Shown here piece by piece: positions 22,601 to 34,480 of a stretch of DNA of 64,000 bases. The stretch covers positions 24,541,780-24,605,779 of the forward strand of contig NC_080041.1 of NCBI RefSeq assembly GCF_012489685.1, written 5' to 3'. The stretch comes from Lotus japonicus (taxonomy: Eukaryota; Streptophyta; Magnoliopsida; Fabales; Fabaceae). Numbering within the stretch: position 1 is the first letter of the stretch; every line of letters starts with the position of its first letter. The notes under the pieces were generated by a model. That model saw only the letters and a program-made list of their open reading frames with translations. It had not been told where the DNA came from and searched no databases. Made by a program: the position numbers and the translations under genes.

Positions 22601-25583
22601 CGAAGTTGGCTTTGGAGGAAATGAAAAGGGTAAAATTGTTGGTACTGGTACTATTTGTGTAGATAGTAGTCCATGCATTGATAATGTGTTATTGGTAGAC
22701 GGCTTAACACATAACTTATTGTCTATAAGTCAATTAGCTGACAAGGGTTATGATGTTATATTCAATCAAAAGTCCTGCCGGGCTGTAAGTCAAATCGATG
22801 GCTCTGTTCTGTTTAACAGCAAGAGGAAGAACAACATTTATAAGATCAGATTATCTGAGTTGGAGGCTCAGAATGTGAAGTGCCTTCTGTCTGTTAATGA
22901 AGAGCAGTGGGTATGGCATAGACGGTTAGGGCATGCCAGTATGAGAAAGATTTCTCAGCTGAGCAAGCTAAACCTTGTCAGGGGCTTACCCAATCTGAAG
23001 TTCGCTTCAGACGCTCTCTGTGAAGCATGTTAGAAAGGAAAATTCACAAAAGTCCCTTTCAAGGCAAAGAATGTTGTGTCAACCTCAAGGCCGTTGGAAC
23101 TTCTGCATATCGACCTTTTTGGACCAGTGAAAGCTGAGTCTATAGGTGGCAAGAGATATGAGATGGTTATCGTTGATGACTATAGCCGCTGGACATGAGT
23201 AAAGTTTCTAACCCGCAAGGATGAGTCTCATGTTGTGTTCTCTACCTTCATTGCTCAAGTGCAAAACGAGAAGGCTTGTAGGATTGTGCGTGTCAGAAGT
23301 GACCATGGTGGAGAGTTTGAGAATGACAAGTTTGAGAGTCTGTTTGATTCCTATGGAATTGCACATGATTTCTCTTGTCCCAGAACTCCTCAACAAAATG
23401 GTGTTGTTGAGAGGAAGAACAGAACTCTTCAGGAGATGGCTAGAACCATGCTCCAAGAAACTGGCATGGCTAAGCACTTTTGGGCAGAGGCAGTAAATAC
23501 AGCATGTTACATTCAGAACAGAATCTCTGTGAGACCAATTCTGAATAAGACTCCTTATGAATTGTGGAAGAACATAAAACCCAACATTTCTTATTTTCAT
23601 CCTTTTGGCTGTGTTTGTTATGTTCTCAATACTAAGGATAGATTGCATAAATTTGATGCTAAGTCTTCTAAGTGTCTATTACTTGGTTATTCTGAGAGAT
23701 CTAAAGGTTTTAGATTTTATAATACTGATGCTAAGACTATTGAAGAATCTATTCATGTTAGATTTGACGATAAGCTTGACTCTGACCAGTCAAAGCTAGT
23801 TGAGAAGTTTGCAGATTTAAGCATTAATGTTTCTGACAAAGGCAAAGCTCCAGAGGAAGCTGAGCCAGAGGAAGATGAACCAGAGGAAGAAGCTGGTCCC
23901 TCTAACTCACAAACTCTGAAGAAGAGCAGAATCACTGCAGCTCATCCTAAGGAATTGATTCTGGGCAACAAAGACGAACCAGTCAGAACCAGATCAGCCT
24001 TCAGACCCTCTGAAGAGACCTTGCTCAGTCTGAAAGGATTGGTGTCCTTAATTGAACCCAAGTCCATAGATGAAGCTCTTCAGGACAAGGATTGGATTCT
24101 GGCTATGGAAGAAGAATTGAATCAATTCTCCAAGAACGATGTTTGGAGCTTAGTGAAGAAGCCTGAGAGTGTTCATGTAATTGGAACAAAATGGGTATTC
24201 AGAAACAAGCTGAATGAGAAAGGAGATGTAGTCAGAAACAAGGCAAGGCTAGTTGCTCAAGGCTACAGCCAGCAGGAAGGAATAGACTACACTGAAACAT
24301 TTTCTCCAGTAGCAAGACTGGAGGCAATCAGACTGTTGATCTCTTTTTCAGTGAATCACAACATAGTTCTACATCAGATGGACGTGAAGAGTGTCTTCCT
24401 AAATGGTTATATTTCAGAGGAAGTCTATGTTCATCAACCCCCAGGTTTTGAAGATGAGAAGAAGCCAGACCATGTGTTCAAATTGAAGAAATCACTCTAT
24501 GGTCTGAAGCAAGCTCCCAGAGCATGGTATGAGAGACTCAGCTCATTCCTTCTGGAGAATGAGTTTGTAAGGGGTAAAGTAGATACAACTCTCTTTTGCA
24601 AGACTTATAAAGATGATATCTTAATTGTGCAAATTTATGTTGATGATATTATATTTGGTTCTGCTAATCAATCTCTATGCAAAGAATTTTCTGAGATGAT
24701 GCAGGCTGAATTTGAGATGAGTATGATGGGAGAATTAATGTACTTTCTGGGAATACAAGTTGATCAAACACCAGAAGGAACATATATCCATCAGAGCAAG
24801 TACACTAAAGAACTTCTGAAGAAGTTCAATATGCTGGAATCAACAGTGGCCAAGACTCCAATGCATCCTACATGCATTCTGGAGAAAGAAGATAAAAGTG
24901 GTAAAGTATGTCAGAAGCTCTATCGTGGCATGATAGGTTCACTTCTATACTTAACTGCATCTAGGCCAGACATACTATTTAGTGTTCATTTATGTGCTCG
25001 TTTCCAATCAGATTCAAGGGAAACCCACTGAACTGCTGTTAAGAGGATCCTAAGGTATCTGAAAGGCACCACTAACCTTGGCTTGATGTATAAGAAAACA
25101 TCAGAGTATAAGCTTTCAGGTTATTGTGATGCTGATTATGCTGTAGATAGAACAGAGAGAAAAAGTACTTCTGGAAATTGTCAATTTCTGGGAAGCAATC
25201 TAGTCTCATGGGCAAGCAAGAGGCAATCAACCATTGCACTATCAACTGCAGAGGCAGAATATATCTCAGCAGCAATATGCAGCACTCAGATGCTCTGGAT
25301 GAAACATCAGCTGGAGGATTATCAGATCCTTGAGAGCAATATCCCAATCTATTGTGATAACACTGCTGCAATCTCATTGAGTAAGAATCCTATCTTGCAT
25401 TCAAGGGCAAAGCACATTGAGGTAAAGTATCACTTTATTAGAGATTATGTACAGAAGGGCGTACTTCTTCTGAAGTTTGTTGATACTGACCATCAATGGG
25501 CAGATATCTTTACAAAGCCCTTAGCAGAGGATAGATTTAATTTTATTCTGAAAAATCTGAACATGGACTTTTGTCCAGAGTGA
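22601..25583 (+). pseudogene. Pol of Sirevirus copy F, 5'-truncated, three stops
   Basis: It starts inside the protease/linker region ([15 protein letters not shown]) and runs in one frame through the integrase zinc region, the integrase core ([23 protein letters not shown]), RT ([10 protein letters not shown]) and RNase H ([26 protein letters not shown]) to DFCPE and a stop. Three stops interrupt the frame: TAG 23031-23033, TGA 23196-23198 and TGA 25029-25031. Compared with copy E, the first two are C-to-T and G-to-A changes. There is no frameshift. Gag and the protease active site are missing on the left, where E begins. F is older than E. Confidence 0.92.
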
Positions 25584-26026
25584 AGATGGATCAGAACCTC
25601 TGACTATGATACTTCTTGATCAGAAGATGTCTAGTCCAGAAGGTAACTCAATCAGAGTGTGTGTACCCATTGGTACTGACTCTGAAGCTGAGACAGCAAC
25701 ACGTGTGTCAGTATTTCTGATGCATAGTTCCTTGTGCCCGTGTGACAGTCTGTCATGTTGCGTGTAGATGTGCTTATCTCCTGTGTGTGATATGTGTATT
25801 TACTGTTACTATCTATCTTTAATTTTCAACCGTTGATTTTAAATTGCTTTTTGAATCAACAACGGTTATTTGTCAAAACCCACTATACACACACGATCTC
25901 CTTCACTTTCGGTTTTTACTCTCTCTCTCTCTTGCTATTTCAAAACAGCTTATCCTCGATTTCTCTCTCGATCTCTCTTCATCTTTCAACCTTCATCTTC
26001 TACCTAAACCTTCAACCGCTCCAAAA
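25584..26026 (+). other. Spacer between pol and ORF3 of copy F
   Basis: Non-coding in the retroviral sense. The second half is very pyrimidine-rich (for example CTCTCTCTCTCTTGC near 25918) and could serve as leader or splice-acceptor tract for a subgenomic ORF3 message; that is inference. The frame upstream of ATG 26027 is open to 25844 but compositionally looks like leader. Confidence 0.6.
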
Positions 26027-28789
26027 ATGGTGAGTCAAACCAGAAGAGCTACTGCAGATGCAACCCAGTTCCCTCATATGGTAGTTGGTCTAGCAACAGG
26101 TCAAAGGGGTCCTGAGAATCCGACTCAAGATCAAGGTCAAGCTCAAGAGCAGATTATTCCGATTGCAGAACGGGGCTGTGCCGTTCACTGCGTATATGCT
26201 CCTGAGGAACTTCAAGTACTGGCAGAATGGAGATTCGACCTCGACAACCTTGCTACAAATGGGTATGATCTCCGTCCTGAAGTCCAAGTTCAAGGTTGGG
26301 GAAATTACTTCAACAGGCTTCGAGGACCGGTGTATGATAAACTGATCAAGGAATTCTGGAAGCACGCCGACTGCGATGATACTCAGGTGGTATCTCACAT
26401 TCTTGGAAGAAAAATCATCATTACAAAGAAGTCTTTCGTGAACCTGCTGGGTGCAGAAACTGCTTTTGGGTATCGTTTCCAATTCACTGAATCAAAGCTG
26501 AAACCCAAGACGAAGGATGAGACCAACAAGGCCCTGTACACCAATTACAAACCGGGCAAGACCAATTACAAAGTGATGGACCTTCATCCCAAGCTCAGGA
26601 TCTGGCACAAGATTTTGCTCCACTGCATAAACCAGAGACCAAAGGGCAGTTCCCCAGACTACATCAACTTCAACCAGAAGGCGATGTTGTTCTTCATCCA
26701 AGACAAGAAGAAGATCTGCCTTCCCTACTTCCTGTTCTCCTACTTGAAGGAGTGTATCCGGAAGTCTCGTACCACTGCCTCCATCAAGTAAGCAATCAAG
26801 TATATTCCCTTTGGGAGACTGTTGTCTGATCTCTTCATTGAGAGTGGCCTCATTCAAGATCTGGTAAATGCTGGATGCACAGAGGATCTGACTACCATTG
26901 TCAGTGATGTCTTCACTGCAAATTCTCTAAAGAAAATGGGCCTAGTCAAGAAGAAGATTGCTCCTGCCCATGAAGACACATCTTCTGAAATCAGAAGTAG
27001 AAGGGTGCCTCTGAATGACTACCCTCTGTGGACACAGGCAGACAATCCTGAAGCCATTAGGTGCTATGTTGAAGACCTAAGGGCTCAAGGCTTTGAAATT
27101 GATCTCGATGAATTCTTCAGCAGACTGCCGCCAGCTCCAGAGTTTCCTTCTCCTATCAAGAAGAAAGTTCAGCGGAAGATGATCCTAGAAGAATCTTCTG
27201 AGGAATCAGATGTCCCTCTGACCAAAAAGAGGAAGACTGGTCAATCCAAGAGAAAACATGATGAAACCAGCAAGCCCGATGATGGTGATGATGGTGATAA
27301 TGAGGATGGTCCTCCTTCTCCTAAGAAGAAGAAGAAGAAGCAGGTCAGAATTGTGGTGAAGCCTACTCGGGTGGAACCAGCTGCTGAAGTGATCAGACGG
27401 ATTGAAACTCCTGCCAGAGTGACAAGATCATCAGCACATTCAAGTAAGTCTGCAGTTGCTTCTGATGATGATTTGAATTTATTTGATGCACTCCCCATAT
27501 CAGCCATGCTCAAACACTCTTCAAATCCCCTCACTCCTATTCCTGAGTCCCAACCAGCTGCACAAACCACCTCTCCACCACATTCCCCAAGGTCTTCATT
27601 TTTTCAACCTTCCCCTACTGAAGCACCTCTCTGGAATTTGCTCCAGAACCAACCCTCTAGGCCAGATGAACCAACCTCTCCCATTACCATCCCGTACAAC
27701 CCATTAACTTCTGAACCCATCATTCATGAGCAACCAGAGCCTAACCCAACAGAACCTGGACCCAGAACCTTTGATCACTCTGTCCCAAGAGCATCAGAAC
27801 GTCTGGCTCCCAGAACCACGGATACAGACTCTTCCACAGCCCTTACACCTGTATCCTTCCCAACAAATGTTGCTGATTCTTCTCCTTCCAACAACTCTGA
27901 ATCCCTTCGAAAATTCATGGAAGTTAGAAAAGAAAAGGTGTCTACCTTAGAAGAATATTATCTCACTTGTCCAAGCCCAAGGAGATATCCTGGCCCTAGA
28001 CCCGAACGTCTAGTTGACCCAGATGAACCTATCTTGGCCAATCCTTTACATGAGGCAGACCCTTTGGCTCAACAAGCTCACCCTGCCCCTGACCAACAAG
28101 AGCCTATTCAACCAGAATCTGAACCAGAACAATCTGTGTCTAACCAATCCTCAGTTAGATCACCCCATCCTCTGGTTGAAACTTCAGAACCTCACCTTGG
28201 AACCTCTGAACCAAATGTTCAAATGTTTAACATTGGCTCTCCACAAGGTGCCTCTGAAGCTCACAGCAGCAATCACCCAGCCTCTCCTGAAACCAACCTC
28301 TCTATAATTCCTTACGCTCACCTCCGACCCACATCTCTCTCTGAGTGCATCAATATTTTCTATCATGAAGCCTCTTTGATGCTACGCAATGTGCAAGGTC
28401 AGACTGACCTAAGCGAGAATGCTGAACATGTGGCTGAAGAGTGGAACAATCTGGGCACTTGGCTAGTGGCTCAAGTTCCAGTTATGATGCAGCTCCTGCA
28501 TGCAGTGGGACGTCAGAGGATCGAGGCTGCAAAGCAAAGGTTTGCTAGAAGGGTGGCTCTTCATGAACAAGAACAGAGACATAAGCTACTTGAAGCTATT
28601 GAAGAAGCTAAACGAAAGAAAGAACAAGCAGAAGAAGCTGCACGTCAAGCAGCAGCTCAAGCTGAACAAGCCAGATTAGAGACAGAACGACTTGAAGCTG
28701 AGGCTGAAGCTCTTAGATGCCAAGCACTTGCACCCGTAGTTTTTACTCCTGCTGCTTCTGCTTCCACTCCAGATCCTCACGCTGCTTAG
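26027..28789 (+). pseudogene. Env-position ORF3 of Sirevirus copy F
   Basis: The frame from ATG 26027 (context AAAAATGG) runs to 28789 with one in-frame TAA at 26789-26791. The N-terminal block (GPVYDKLIKEFWKHA, VVSHILGRKIIITKKSFVNLLG) resembles the domain called putative plant transposon protein. A basic/acidic segment follows (KKRKTGQSKRKH and KKKKKK), then a long Pro/Ser-rich stretch, and finally an Ala/Glu/Gln-rich coiled coil (EAKRKKEQAEEAARQAAAQ). Sireviruses such as SIRE1 carry an env-like ORF at this place. I see no signal peptide or membrane segment after the ATG, so an envelope role is doubtful; a nuclear or RNA-binding role fits the basic tract equally well. Confidence 0.8.
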
Positions 28790-29139
28790 AATGTTCCTTC
28801 TAGTTCTACCCAGCCAAACTCGTCCAGACTCGACATTGTGGAACAACGTCTTGACACTCATGAGTCTCTGCTGATTGAAATGAAGCAAATGATGATGGAA
28901 CTTCTGCGTCGATCTGATAAACCCTAGCTTTAGGATCTCTTCGCTTTGATTTCTTTTCCTTTATCTATGTTTTATTTCGTTAAACTCTAGCTCTTTCTTA
29001 TTAATCTTTACTTTGTTCGTTTGTGATTATCTATGCATATATATATATATTTCTGACATTATGTTTGCAAATTAATTTTTTATTAGTATTCATCATAAAC
29101 GCTTTTACATCATACATTCTCTTTCTTTTTCCTAAAATC

Positions 29140-29532
29140 CTAGAATGGAGGATCCCTCCTCATTCTTCTGCACTCCTGGCGCTGCTCTGACCTCTCCTTC
29201 TCCAGACGCTCCAGTGCATACTGGATGTTGTTGAGCCTGTCTTTTAGCTCATCCCTCTCCAGAATCTCTTCTGCAGTCTTGAGCTTCTCCTCAAAAATCT
29301 CTTTTTCTTCCAGCAGCTTGAGTTCAAGCTGGCTGAGTTCTTGCACCTCCTCCACGAAGGCAAGAAATTCCCTCAAGTCTCTCTTCAACTCTGGATGTAG
29401 GTCCTCCTCCAGCAGTGTCTGTGTTAGCTCTGAGATGGTCCTTGTACCCTCTGGATGCCTGATGTTCAGGAACAAGTCCTCCTCAAAGGCCTTCCTTCTC
29501 AGCTCTTCTAGTGCTACGATGTATGATGCCAT
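29140..29532 (-). CDS. Antisense coiled-coil ORF in Sirevirus copy F
   Basis: A 130-residue open frame on the strand opposite to F, between ORF3 and the 3' LTR. The start context AAAATGGC is good. The protein is highly charged (Glu, Lys, Arg, Leu), with heptad-like stretches (ELSQLELKLLEEKEIFEEKL, ILERDELKDRLNNIQYALERL) and a basic end (RQECRRMRRDPPF), so a helical coiled coil is likely. A TATAAAAA box lies 53 bases upstream of the ATG on the same strand. I do not recognise a cellular homologue. Extra antisense ORFs are known in Tat-lineage gypsy elements, so an accessory retrotransposon gene is a reasonable reading, but function is unknown. Confidence 0.65.
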   Translation of the reverse strand: MASYIVALEELRRKAFEEDLFLNIRHPEGTRTISELTQTLLEEDLHPELKRDLREFLAFVEEVQELSQLELKLLEEKEIFEEKLKTAEEILERDELKDRLNNIQYALERLEKERSEQRQECRRMRRDPPF

Positions 29533-29584
29533 TTTCTTTACTGATAATTGCTCGAGTTGTGAAGCTTACCTCTCTCTCCAACGC

Positions 29585-29592
29585 TTTTTATA
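29585..29592 (-). promoter_or_regulatory. TATA box for the antisense ORF
   Basis: TATAAAAA on the minus strand is followed by a GAGAGAGAG leader and, 53 bases downstream, the ATG of the antisense ORF. Spacing fits a plant core promoter with a short 5' UTR of about 25-30 bases. It is not part of the LTR promoter. Confidence 0.55.
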
Positions 29593-29777
29593 GGCTTCAC
29601 TTTCTCTCTGAAAGTTAATGCTCCTACAGTTTCTCGAGGTTAAGTTCTTGGTAACTGACCCTCCTCTTTACTCCCTTGGCCGGTGGTAAACGTTCTTCTC
29701 TTGCATTAACTCTTCTATTTATTTCGCCTAACTCTGATTCTTGCATCGTTTTCATTTTCTTTAAACTTAGACCTTCT

Positions 29778-30333
29778 CTAAGGGGGAGTACCTTGTACTT
29801 CAAGCTAAGTTTTTCACACCCCAAGCTTTTTGCTTATGACAAAAAGGGGGAGTAAACCCAGTTTTTGATGTGTAAGATGTGTTAGTGTGATTTATTTTTC
29901 TTTTGGAGAATTTAAGAGTTCCACCTTTATGACCATAGATGTGTCACTGGGCAAATACAAGGAATACATTTCACTTCTTCTGAAGTGATTCTAATTTGAC
30001 TTTGATACCCAAGACTCTGATACCTTGTCCGTGACTCTGATTACTTATGCGCTCTGATTACTCTATTTTCATCTATGTCATAAGTTTTTCACTCTGAACT
30101 CTTATATCATTTAGCTCAGAATCTAGACATTACTAATGTTTTCATCAAGTATTAGATTCAGGGGGAGCTAAGCTCAGAATCAAGCAGTGACTTGAATTCA
30201 GAATGAGCAAGATAAACTATTCACATTAGGATAAGTCTTATTCTATATCTCTAAACTCCGAGTGAATTCAGTTTAATGTTTAAGAATTGTTCATCAAAAA
30301 TCTTAGTTTTGTCATCATCAAAAAGGGGGTGAT
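29778..30333 (+). other. Repeated polypurine tracts before F 3' LTR
   Basis: Four G5-containing purine tracts occur in sense orientation: AAGGGGGAG near 29780, AAAAAGGGGGAG near 29845, AGGGGGAGC near 30159, and the last one, AAAAAGGGGGTGAT (30320-30333), which touches the LTR and is the working polypurine tract. Multiplied polypurine tracts are a described trait of Sireviruses. No convincing gene is seen here. Confidence 0.75.
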
Positions 30334-31542
30334 TGTAAGATCAAGTTTTGATCTAGTAGTACAACTCTATGTTTTGATGATTACAAGTTAACCTTTTGAT
30401 ATGAACAATTGTGGTACTCTAACGTGTTTTTCTGAGTGTGCTATTTACAGGCTCTGACCTCAACTCAATCTCACACAAATCAGAAGCACTGTGTATAAAG
30501 AGCGACCCAAGCAACGCTTTCGCATTCACCATGTTCAGTATGAACAGTGGAAAAGCTTCAGAAGTTCTGAAGTTATACAAACTCTGATGTGGACTCAGTC
30601 ACTAGAAGTTCTGAAGATCCAGAAAGTCTGATAACCAAGAAACACTGAAGGCTCAGATATTCTGATGGTGTAGAAGACTCTGAAGATCCAAAAGCTGATT
30701 AGTGAAATTCTGATGTCCAGAAGCAAGATACTCTGAAGACCATGTACTTCCCTCTGAGTTCAGAATCAGAAGAAACAATGGTCAGAGGATCTGGGCTTTC
30801 CCTCTGACTCTGATCAACCGGCTTCACAAGTTCCAATATGAAGCATTCCCCTGATCAGAAGTCTCCTAGGTTTAAAGGTCAAGTCGCTGTCCAAGTACAA
30901 AAGCAACTGTACCTCCCTGACGACCTACCTAACAGTCTCAGACATAGCAGAAGCTGGATTTTCCAGAACTGCCCTCCAACGGTAGCATTTCACATGCAAC
31001 GCTCAACCCTAATCCTTGGGGTATATAAAGAGGCTGAAGACTGAAAGAAGCGGCTAGAAGCATTCACATACGCGCAAGACAAATTCAAATTCTTCTAAGC
31101 TTTCTTTCATCTGAAATTCATTGAGTTTACTATTAGCTTTTTAGAAGCAAATCTCTTGTAAACAATTCTTTGATAAACAGTTTGTTTAGTTCCTTTAGGA
31201 GATCAAGGTTGATCGGATCCTAGAGAAGACTAAGAGAGTGAATCTTAGTGTGAGCTAAGTCAGTGTAATTGTTAGTCACTTGTAGGTTTCAAGTGCAGTT
31301 GTAACTCTTACCTGATTAGTGGATTGCCTTCATTCTAAGAAGGAAGAAATCACCTTAACGGGTGGACTGGAGTAGCTTGAGTGATTTATCAAGTGAACCA
31401 GGATAAAATCCTTGTGTGCTTTTCTATCTCTTATCTTTAGCACTTAAGTTCTCGAAAGATTTGTCAAAATCTTTAAGGTGGAAGCTTTATACTGAAAACG
31501 TTATTCAAACCCCCCCCCCTTCTACCGTTTTTCATACCTTCA
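30334..31542 (+). repeat. 3' LTR of Sirevirus copy F
   Basis: This 1209-bp LTR starts TGTAAGATCAAG and ends CATACCTTCA, with a TATATAAAG box at 31022-31030. The right flank is CATAT (31543-31547), the likely target duplication; its partner on the lost 5' side is not seen. Confidence 0.92.
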
Positions 31543-33932
31543 CATATGTGCTAGATATGCTATGTGATAATAATGCAATAAATGTTAGCTAGTGTTATTA
31601 TGAACATGCCTATATTCTTAGGGTGTTAGCTACATTTATTGATATGCATGCAAGTTATTATGCAATGATATGTTGTTCATAAGAGATGAATGTGATAGGC
31701 TTAGGGCCTAGTGATGATGACTGACTTGCATGGCATGCATTGTGGACCAAGTGACTTGGAATGGGCTTGGTTGGCCACGGCTGTAAGATCAAGTTTTGAT
31801 CTAGTAGTACAACTCTATGTTTTGATGATTACAAGCTAACCTTTTGGTATGAACAATTATGGTACTCTAACGTGTTTTCTGAGTGTGCTCTTAACAGGTT
31901 CTGACCTTGTCACAAATTCACACAAATCAGAAGCACTGTGCTTAAAGAGTGATCCTAGCAACGCTTTCGCAATCTCTATGTTCAGTCTGAACAGTAGAAA
32001 AAGCTTCAGAAGATCTGAAGTATATAAAGCTCTGATAAGGACTCAGCCCACTCGAAGCTCTGACGATCCAGACGTTCTGACAACCCAGACACTCTGAAGA
32101 CTCAGAAGTTCTAATGGTGTAGAAGACTCTGAAGATCCAGAAGCTGAAGAGTGAAGACTCTGAAGTCCAGAAGCAACTGGCTCTGAAGACCATGTACTGA
32201 TCCTCTGAAGTGAAGATCAGAAGGTACAGCGGTCAGAGGATCCAAGCTTCCTTCTGACTCTGATCAACCAGCTTCACAAGTTCCAACACGAAGCGCTCCT
32301 CTGATCAGAAGTCAAACGAGGTTAAAGGTCAAGTCACTATCCAAAGTACAAAAGCAAATGTACTATCCTGACGACCTAACCTATATTCTCAGCCACAGCA
32401 GAAGCTGGAATTTCCAGAACTGCCCTCCAACGGTAGCATTCCCATGCAACGTTCAAACCCTAATCCTTGGAGTATAAATAGAGGCTGAAGATTGAAAGAA
32501 GCGGCTAGAAGAACTTACACACGCGCAAGCAATATTCAAACCTTCTAAGCTTTCTTTCATCTTGAATTTCATTGTGTTTACTATAAGCTTTTTAGAAGCA
32601 ATTTCTGTGTAAACAAGAACTTCATATACAGTTTTATAGTTTTCCTTTAGGAGATCAAGGTTGATCGGATCCTAAAGTAGACTAAGAGAGTGAATCTTAG
32701 TGTGAGCTAAGTCAGTGTATTGTTAGTCACTTGTAGGTTTCAAGTGCAGTTGTAACATATACCTGATAAGTGGATTGCCTTCATTCTAAGAAGGAAGAAA
32801 TCACCTTAACGGGTGGACTGGATTAGCTTGAGTGATTTATCAAGTGAACCAGGATAAAATCCTTGTGTGCTTTTCTATCTCTTATCTTAAGTACCCTTGA
32901 GTCTCGAAAAGATTTGATAAAATCTTAAGGTGGAAGTTTTATCTTGAAAACGTTATTCAAACCCCCCCCCTTTCTACCGTTTTTCATACCTTCAACGGCT
33001 AGTGACCTGGACTGGGCTAGTCGATGGTGACATTCAGGGGAGGCCCTGAATAAGGACGAACGTGAAACGACAGTGCGTTGGAGAGGTCCAACCCCGATCA
33101 TCAAGCTGTTGGGCAGCGGTGCGTTGGAGAGGTCCAGCCCCGATCGTGGAGTCGTGTTCGTCCAGCCTTTCCAAGAGGGATTGGCTTATGGATATCCAAA
33201 GCGTCTGCATGCATGTGCACGAGCATTGACTAACAATAACTTAGAACTATGAGATAGTTCCCTATACTTGTGAAACCTAGAACTTAAAATAGTTCCCTTA
33301 TTTGTGAATGTTATCTTATGGAAGAACTTGTGATTGATAGGGTAGTATACCCTACTTATGATACGTGTGTGTTAGAAGTTGACCCCTGCTTGTTTGCTGT
33401 TTGTTGATTGGGGCGCTTAAAGCCTAGACAACAAGCTTGCGTGTGATCAGTCGAGATGTGGTCCTATACCTGCTTGATGTGGACGATGACAAGGCTCGAG
33501 ACATCGACCGCGCGACTGATGGTTAAGCTATGAGACTGGCGAGAGAAGAGGATACGAGACGATGTGATGCAAGCGTAGGAGGAGGCATTGGAGGGCACGC
33601 GACCTATGAGTCGGGTACTGAGTGTGATAACTGAGTCTGTACTTGGGGGGTGAGGTGAGTTTGTTTATAGGGTTCGAACCTAACCTAGAGACCTTCTTGT
33701 TGTGTTGGCTCGGGGCGGTCGAACATTAATTTAATCATTATGTTGTAATTTGAAAGAATCATTGTATGCTTCCAAAGCTTTTATTAATAAAATGAATTAT
33801 TCAGTCTACTTCTCAAGTTACTACTTTTTATTTGTAAGCAATATTTGGAAAAGGTTTTTATTTCGGTTAAAATTTACATACGTTTTTGGAAAAAGGTTAC
33901 TAAAGTGACTCTCGAGAAATCGGGGCGTTATA
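31543..33932 (+). mobile_element. Truncated gypsy LTR fragment J
   Basis: After removal of solo LTR I, about 1.2 kb remains whose right end reads GGTTACTAAAGTGACT ... AATCGGGGCGTTATA. This is the same type of terminus as elements A, B and C (GTTACTAAAGTGAC ... AATCGGGGTGTTACA), but the body differs, so it is a third LTR family of the same clade. A 26-base segment (GTGCGTTGGAGAGGTCC...) is duplicated at about 33075 and 33118. The left end is cut by copy F. Confidence 0.7.
31782..32994 (+). mobile_element. Solo LTR I of Sirevirus-type copia
   Basis: A 1213-bp LTR with intact TGTAAGATC and CCTTCA ends and the duplication ACGGC on both sides (31777-31781 and 32995-32999). TATAAATAG is at 32473-32481. 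It has the same length as solo LTR H but visibly more substitutions, so it is probably older. It lies within gypsy LTR J. Confidence 0.93.
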
Positions 33933-34480
33933 ATCGACAGACGGTTCGAAATAATGCGTCGTTCGCAGAGGATCTGGAACGGAATGACTACTACTGAGCC
34001 TTCCACGAGGACCTGGATTCTATGCGTGATCAGATGAGGGTTGATGATATTAGTATAGGGTATGGTTGGTTAGAGTCTACTGATATGGATTGTCGTTGTC
34101 ATAACTCTGATTCGTCAACTGTATTATGGGGCAGGTAGTTCCCTGACACATTACTTCCGTCCGACAGGGACGAAAACCAAACACTAGCTATAGTCTGAGG
34201 CCCTAATCCGAAAATTACGCCGGCAACGGACAAAATACAAAATCCGACAAAAGTTCAGGGACCAAAAACTGATTTGACCCATTATATTATAGCATTGTTT
34301 CTACAAAAGTACTCTTGTTTCTGTTCCTCAAGAATAATTTTGAAGGCTTCCAAGTAAAAAACCAAACAAACTAGTAATAGATTTGTACTGTGCTGGATAC
34401 AATAAATTTAGCTAAAATTTAGTAAACCAAACATCCAAGAAATTTAGTTTGAAGAATTGATAAATTTATATTGCAATAAT
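33933..34480. other. Region between LTR J and UGT85 3' end
   Basis: No gene is recognised. The left part (33933-34140) is a mosaic of short frames and may belong to an old element next to LTR J. The part around 34150-34290 (GGGACCAAAAACTGATTTGACC and similar) looks like the decayed end of a DNA transposon. The part from 34290 is AT-rich and should contain the UGT85 3' untranslated region. Confidence 0.45.

Noticed and set aside
10560..25583. Copy D as the missing left half of copy F, interrupted by E
   Set aside because: D and F overlap by about 34 bases, more than a 5-bp duplication, and D continues into K without an LTR. It would need an assembly error, so I keep them apart.
29624..29824. 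Second antisense frame upstream of the coiled-coil ORF in copy F
   Set aside because: 66 residues, overlaps a polypurine tract, no promoter-like sequence and unremarkable composition.
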